DNA of 6,843 nt from Planctomycetota bacterium (GTDB lineage Bacteria; Planctomycetota; Phycisphaerae; WQYP01): NCBI GenBank assembly GCA_021828935.1, contig JAJZCU010000111.1, positions 1-6,843 on the forward strand. The letters run 5' to 3'. Position numbers and translations under genes: made by a program. Shown here piece after piece: positions 5,551-6,843 of the stretch. Within the stretch, counting starts at the first letter, position 1. The number at the start of each line of letters is the position of its first letter. Under the pieces are notes generated by a model. The model was not told the DNA's origin. It saw nothing but the letters and a program-made list of their open reading frames with translations, and searched no databases.

Positions 5551-5591
5551 GGCGGGCCAAGCCGCGCCAAAAATATTATTTTATATGGCGC
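5551..5591 (+). terminator. possible terminator hairpin after the sigma/anti-sigma unit
   Basis: GGCG-GGC (5551-5557) can pair with GCC-CGCC (5561-5563 and 5565-5568) around a 3-base loop with one bulged G. An AT-rich run rich in T from 5574 follows. An alternative fold pairs GCGCC (5564-5568) with GGCGC (5587-5591) around the AT run. The bases immediately after the first stem are A rather than U, so it is an imperfect intrinsic terminator. Confidence 0.3.
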
Positions 5592-5611
5592 CGTATGTTA
5601 CGGTCCCCCCG

Positions 5612-5634
5612 CGTATCCGCGTTCATCCGCGTCA
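5612..5634 (+). repeat. dispersed intergenic repeat (ATCCGCG), distal copy
   Basis: This is an exact 23-base copy of 223-245 in the same orientation. It carries two ATCCGCG heptamers (5615-5621 and 5625-5631); the third heptamer of the other copy is not present here. It lies in non-coding sequence between convergent genes. Confidence 0.75.
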
Positions 5635-5667
5635 ACCAAGGTTTAATTCGGCGTCGCGGTTGTTCTG

Positions 5668-5708
5668 ATCTGTGTAATCTGCGGGTGCCCACTGGGCGAT
5701 CTGTGGAT
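5668..5708 (+). repeat. ATCTGTG/ATCTGCGG dispersed repeat
   Basis: Positions 5668-5684 carry ATCTGTGTAATCTGCGG, and a related ATCTGTGG follows at 5699-5706. The block 5669-5684 matches the reverse complement of 81-96 at 13 of 16 bases, so this is a second module of the same mosaic repeat population. It sits 34 bases after the ATCCGCG copy. Confidence 0.5.
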
Positions 5709-5801
5709 ACCGTCGTTGTCCGTTCTCGGCGTGCCGGGCACTGGCCTCAATGAGAAGCCTAATCGACACCCTCTGTTTGAAACGGGGGGAAACATTCTTT
5801 G

Positions 5802-5820
5802 GGCCCAGCGCGGGCGGGCC
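5802..5820 (-). other. stem-loop just past the TPR gene stop
   Basis: GGCCC (5802-5806) pairs with GGGCC (5816-5820) across a 9-base loop, beginning 3 nt beyond the TPR gene's stop on the minus strand. No U-tract follows directly, so a terminator role is only possible, not shown. Confidence 0.25.
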
Positions 5821-5822
5821 GT

Positions 5823-6803
5823 TCACTGTTTTGGGGAATATTCCGACAGCAACTCGCGGATCACCGGCTGGTTGGGCTTGATCCGCAGGCTTTGCCGCCA
5901 TTGTTTTAATGCACCGCGCGCCAAAGCAACGGCGGGCGGATTTGAGCGCAGGGCCTGCGTCATGAATACCACGCCCAGGCCGTTACGGGCCTGCGTGTAG
6001 CTGGGGTTCTGCTTCAGCGAATTCTGGTAAGCGCGCATGGCGCGCGGCATGTTTCCTAATTTATAATAACAGTACCCCAGCCGTTCGCTGACCAGGGGCG
6101 ACGGGCCCAAGCCCTCGGCGGTGACGAGCGTCTCGCGGGCCTGCTCATATTGGTGCAGCTTGAGGTACTCCGCGGCGAGGTCCAGATAAATTGCGGACTG
6201 GTGCGGGTCCAGTTCCACGCTTTCCTTGAGTTCATCAATGGCCAGATGCAAATAATGCGGGTTCTTGTCGGCAAGTTGGGCGTAAATGGCGCCCAAATTG
6301 GCGTGTGCGGCGGCGGACTTCGTGTTTCCCCGCACCGCGCGTTGTGCGTAATCCATGGCGGTGTAGGGGTGGCCCCCTTCCGCGTAGACCACGGCAAGAT
6401 TGGTGTTGGCGTTGGTGTCGTACGGCCTCAGCCCCACCGCGTCTTGATACGCTACAACCGCTTTGCGCAGTTCGTTGAGGTACTGGTACATGAGTCCCAG
6501 TTCATAGTGGTTGTCGAAATCGTACGGCTCAAGCTGACAGGCGCGCTTGAAGTCGGCGGCGGCAAGTTCATACTGCCGACGTGTTTTGTAAAGCTGACCG
6601 CGCGCCGCATACGCCAAAACCAAATCGGGATTGCGGGCGATAGCCATGCTCAATTCGCCGATGGCCTGCTGCACATGCCCCTTCTTGGCCTCGAGCGTAC
6701 CGCGCAAAAAGTAATGCAGGCTGGACCGGTCCTGGCTGCATCCAGCCAGACCGCCAGCGAGCAGAATTACCGCTGCGGCCAAACAAGAACGATGCTTTTT
6801 CAT
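5823..6803 (-). CDS. TPR-repeat lipoprotein
   Basis: This 326-residue protein is a probable lipid-anchored scaffold of the cell envelope. Residues 1-21 form a lipoprotein signal peptide: basic MKKHR, a hydrophobic stretch, then the lipobox LAGC with lipidation expected at Cys22. The rest is a chain of about eight tetratricopeptide repeats at roughly 30-60, 61-95, 96-129, 130-162, 163-201, 202-235, 236-268 and 269-312. The fifth and eighth carry short insertions. Typical TPR residues are visible, such as the A-x-x-x-F/Y-x-x-A and P endings in AAADFKRACQLEPYD, VVAYQDAVGLRPYD and RAMRAYQNSLKQNPS. TPR domains bind protein partners, so a role in assembling an envelope complex (as in PilF- or BamD-type lipoproteins) is possible, but no specific partner is indicated. 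The ATG at 6803 is supported by the signal peptide; a GAG lies a few bases upstream. It is convergent with the anti-sigma gene and appears to be its own unit in this window. Confidence 0.88.
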   Translation of the reverse strand: MKKHRSCLAAAVILLAGGLAGCSQDRSSLHYFLRGTLEAKKGHVQQAIGELSMAIARNPDLVLAYAARGQLYKTRRQYELAAADFKRACQLEPYDFDNHYELGLMYQYLNELRKAVVAYQDAVGLRPYDTNANTNLAVVYAEGGHPYTAMDYAQRAVRGNTKSAAAHANLGAIYAQLADKNPHYLHLAIDELKESVELDPHQSAIYLDLAAEYLKLHQYEQARETLVTAEGLGPSPLVSERLGYCYYKLGNMPRAMRAYQNSLKQNPSYTQARNGLGVVFMTQALRSNPPAVALARGALKQWRQSLRIKPNQPVIRELLSEYSPKQ

Positions 6804-6815
6804 GATCTCAACGCA

Positions 6816-6821
6816 ACTATA
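6816..6821 (-). promoter_or_regulatory. possible -10 box for the TPR lipoprotein gene
   Basis: TATAGT reads on the minus strand 12 bases before the ATG at 6803. The best -35 position runs to the window edge (TAACAC at 6843-6838, 16-base spacing) and matches poorly. If used, the leader would be only a few bases long. Confidence 0.2.
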
Positions 6822-6843
6822 GCATGGCGCACGGGCGGTGTTA

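Larger units (their letters stand above)
5506..5822. other. convergent intergenic spacer with repeats
   Basis: This spacer lies between the ends of the convergent anti-sigma and TPR lipoprotein genes. It contains the ATCCGCG repeat copy and an ATCTGTG-type repeat, annotated separately, plus hairpin-forming sequence near both gene ends. No protein-like ORF was found; frames crossing it translate the repeats. Confidence 0.55.

Overview
This is a GC-rich bacterial window with six well-supported protein-coding genes, one speculative leader ORF, and intergenic spacers that carry short dispersed repeats. Three things suggest a member of the PVC group (Planctomycetota, Verrucomicrobiota or Lentisphaerota), most likely a planctomycete. 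First, the spacers hold tandem ATCCGCG and CTCTGTG motifs of a type commonly seen in those genomes. Second, Shine-Dalgarno sequences are weak or absent before most starts. Third, the ECF sigma and anti-sigma pair and the TrpA sequence fit. This is an inference from style; no rRNA or other taxonomic marker is present.

Layout. Positions 1-395 are a gene-free, repeat-rich spacer. On the minus strand, a DPM1-like family 2 glycosyltransferase (2331 to 1309) is followed by a STELLO/DUF288-type putative glycosyltransferase (1412 to 396). The two overlap by 104 nt in different frames and probably form one transcript, with a candidate promoter near 2469-2498 and a roughly 130-nt leader containing a hairpin. 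A divergent spacer of about 630 nt separates them from trpA (2963-3799, plus strand, GTG start). trpA stands without any other trp gene in view, but a very short ORF with two Trp codons lies just upstream. A 219-nt spacer then leads to a tightly coupled pair: an ECF sigma factor (4019-4645) and a single-pass membrane protein that is probably its anti-sigma factor (4648-5505). A convergent, repeat-bearing spacer (5506-5822) separates these from a TPR-repeat lipoprotein on the minus strand (6803 to 5823).

How they fit together. The window looks like several independent chromosomal transcription units rather than one large system. The most distinctive unit is the glycosyltransferase pair. It joins a dolichol-phosphate-mannose-synthase-like enzyme to a bacterial homologue of STELLO, a family best known from plant Golgi, and it may act in cell-envelope or exported-glycan synthesis. 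The sigma/anti-sigma pair is a membrane-linked regulatory switch of unknown signal. TrpA is a housekeeping tryptophan enzyme, and the TPR lipoprotein is a probable envelope scaffold. No CRISPR array, transposase, phage gene, tRNA or rRNA was seen.
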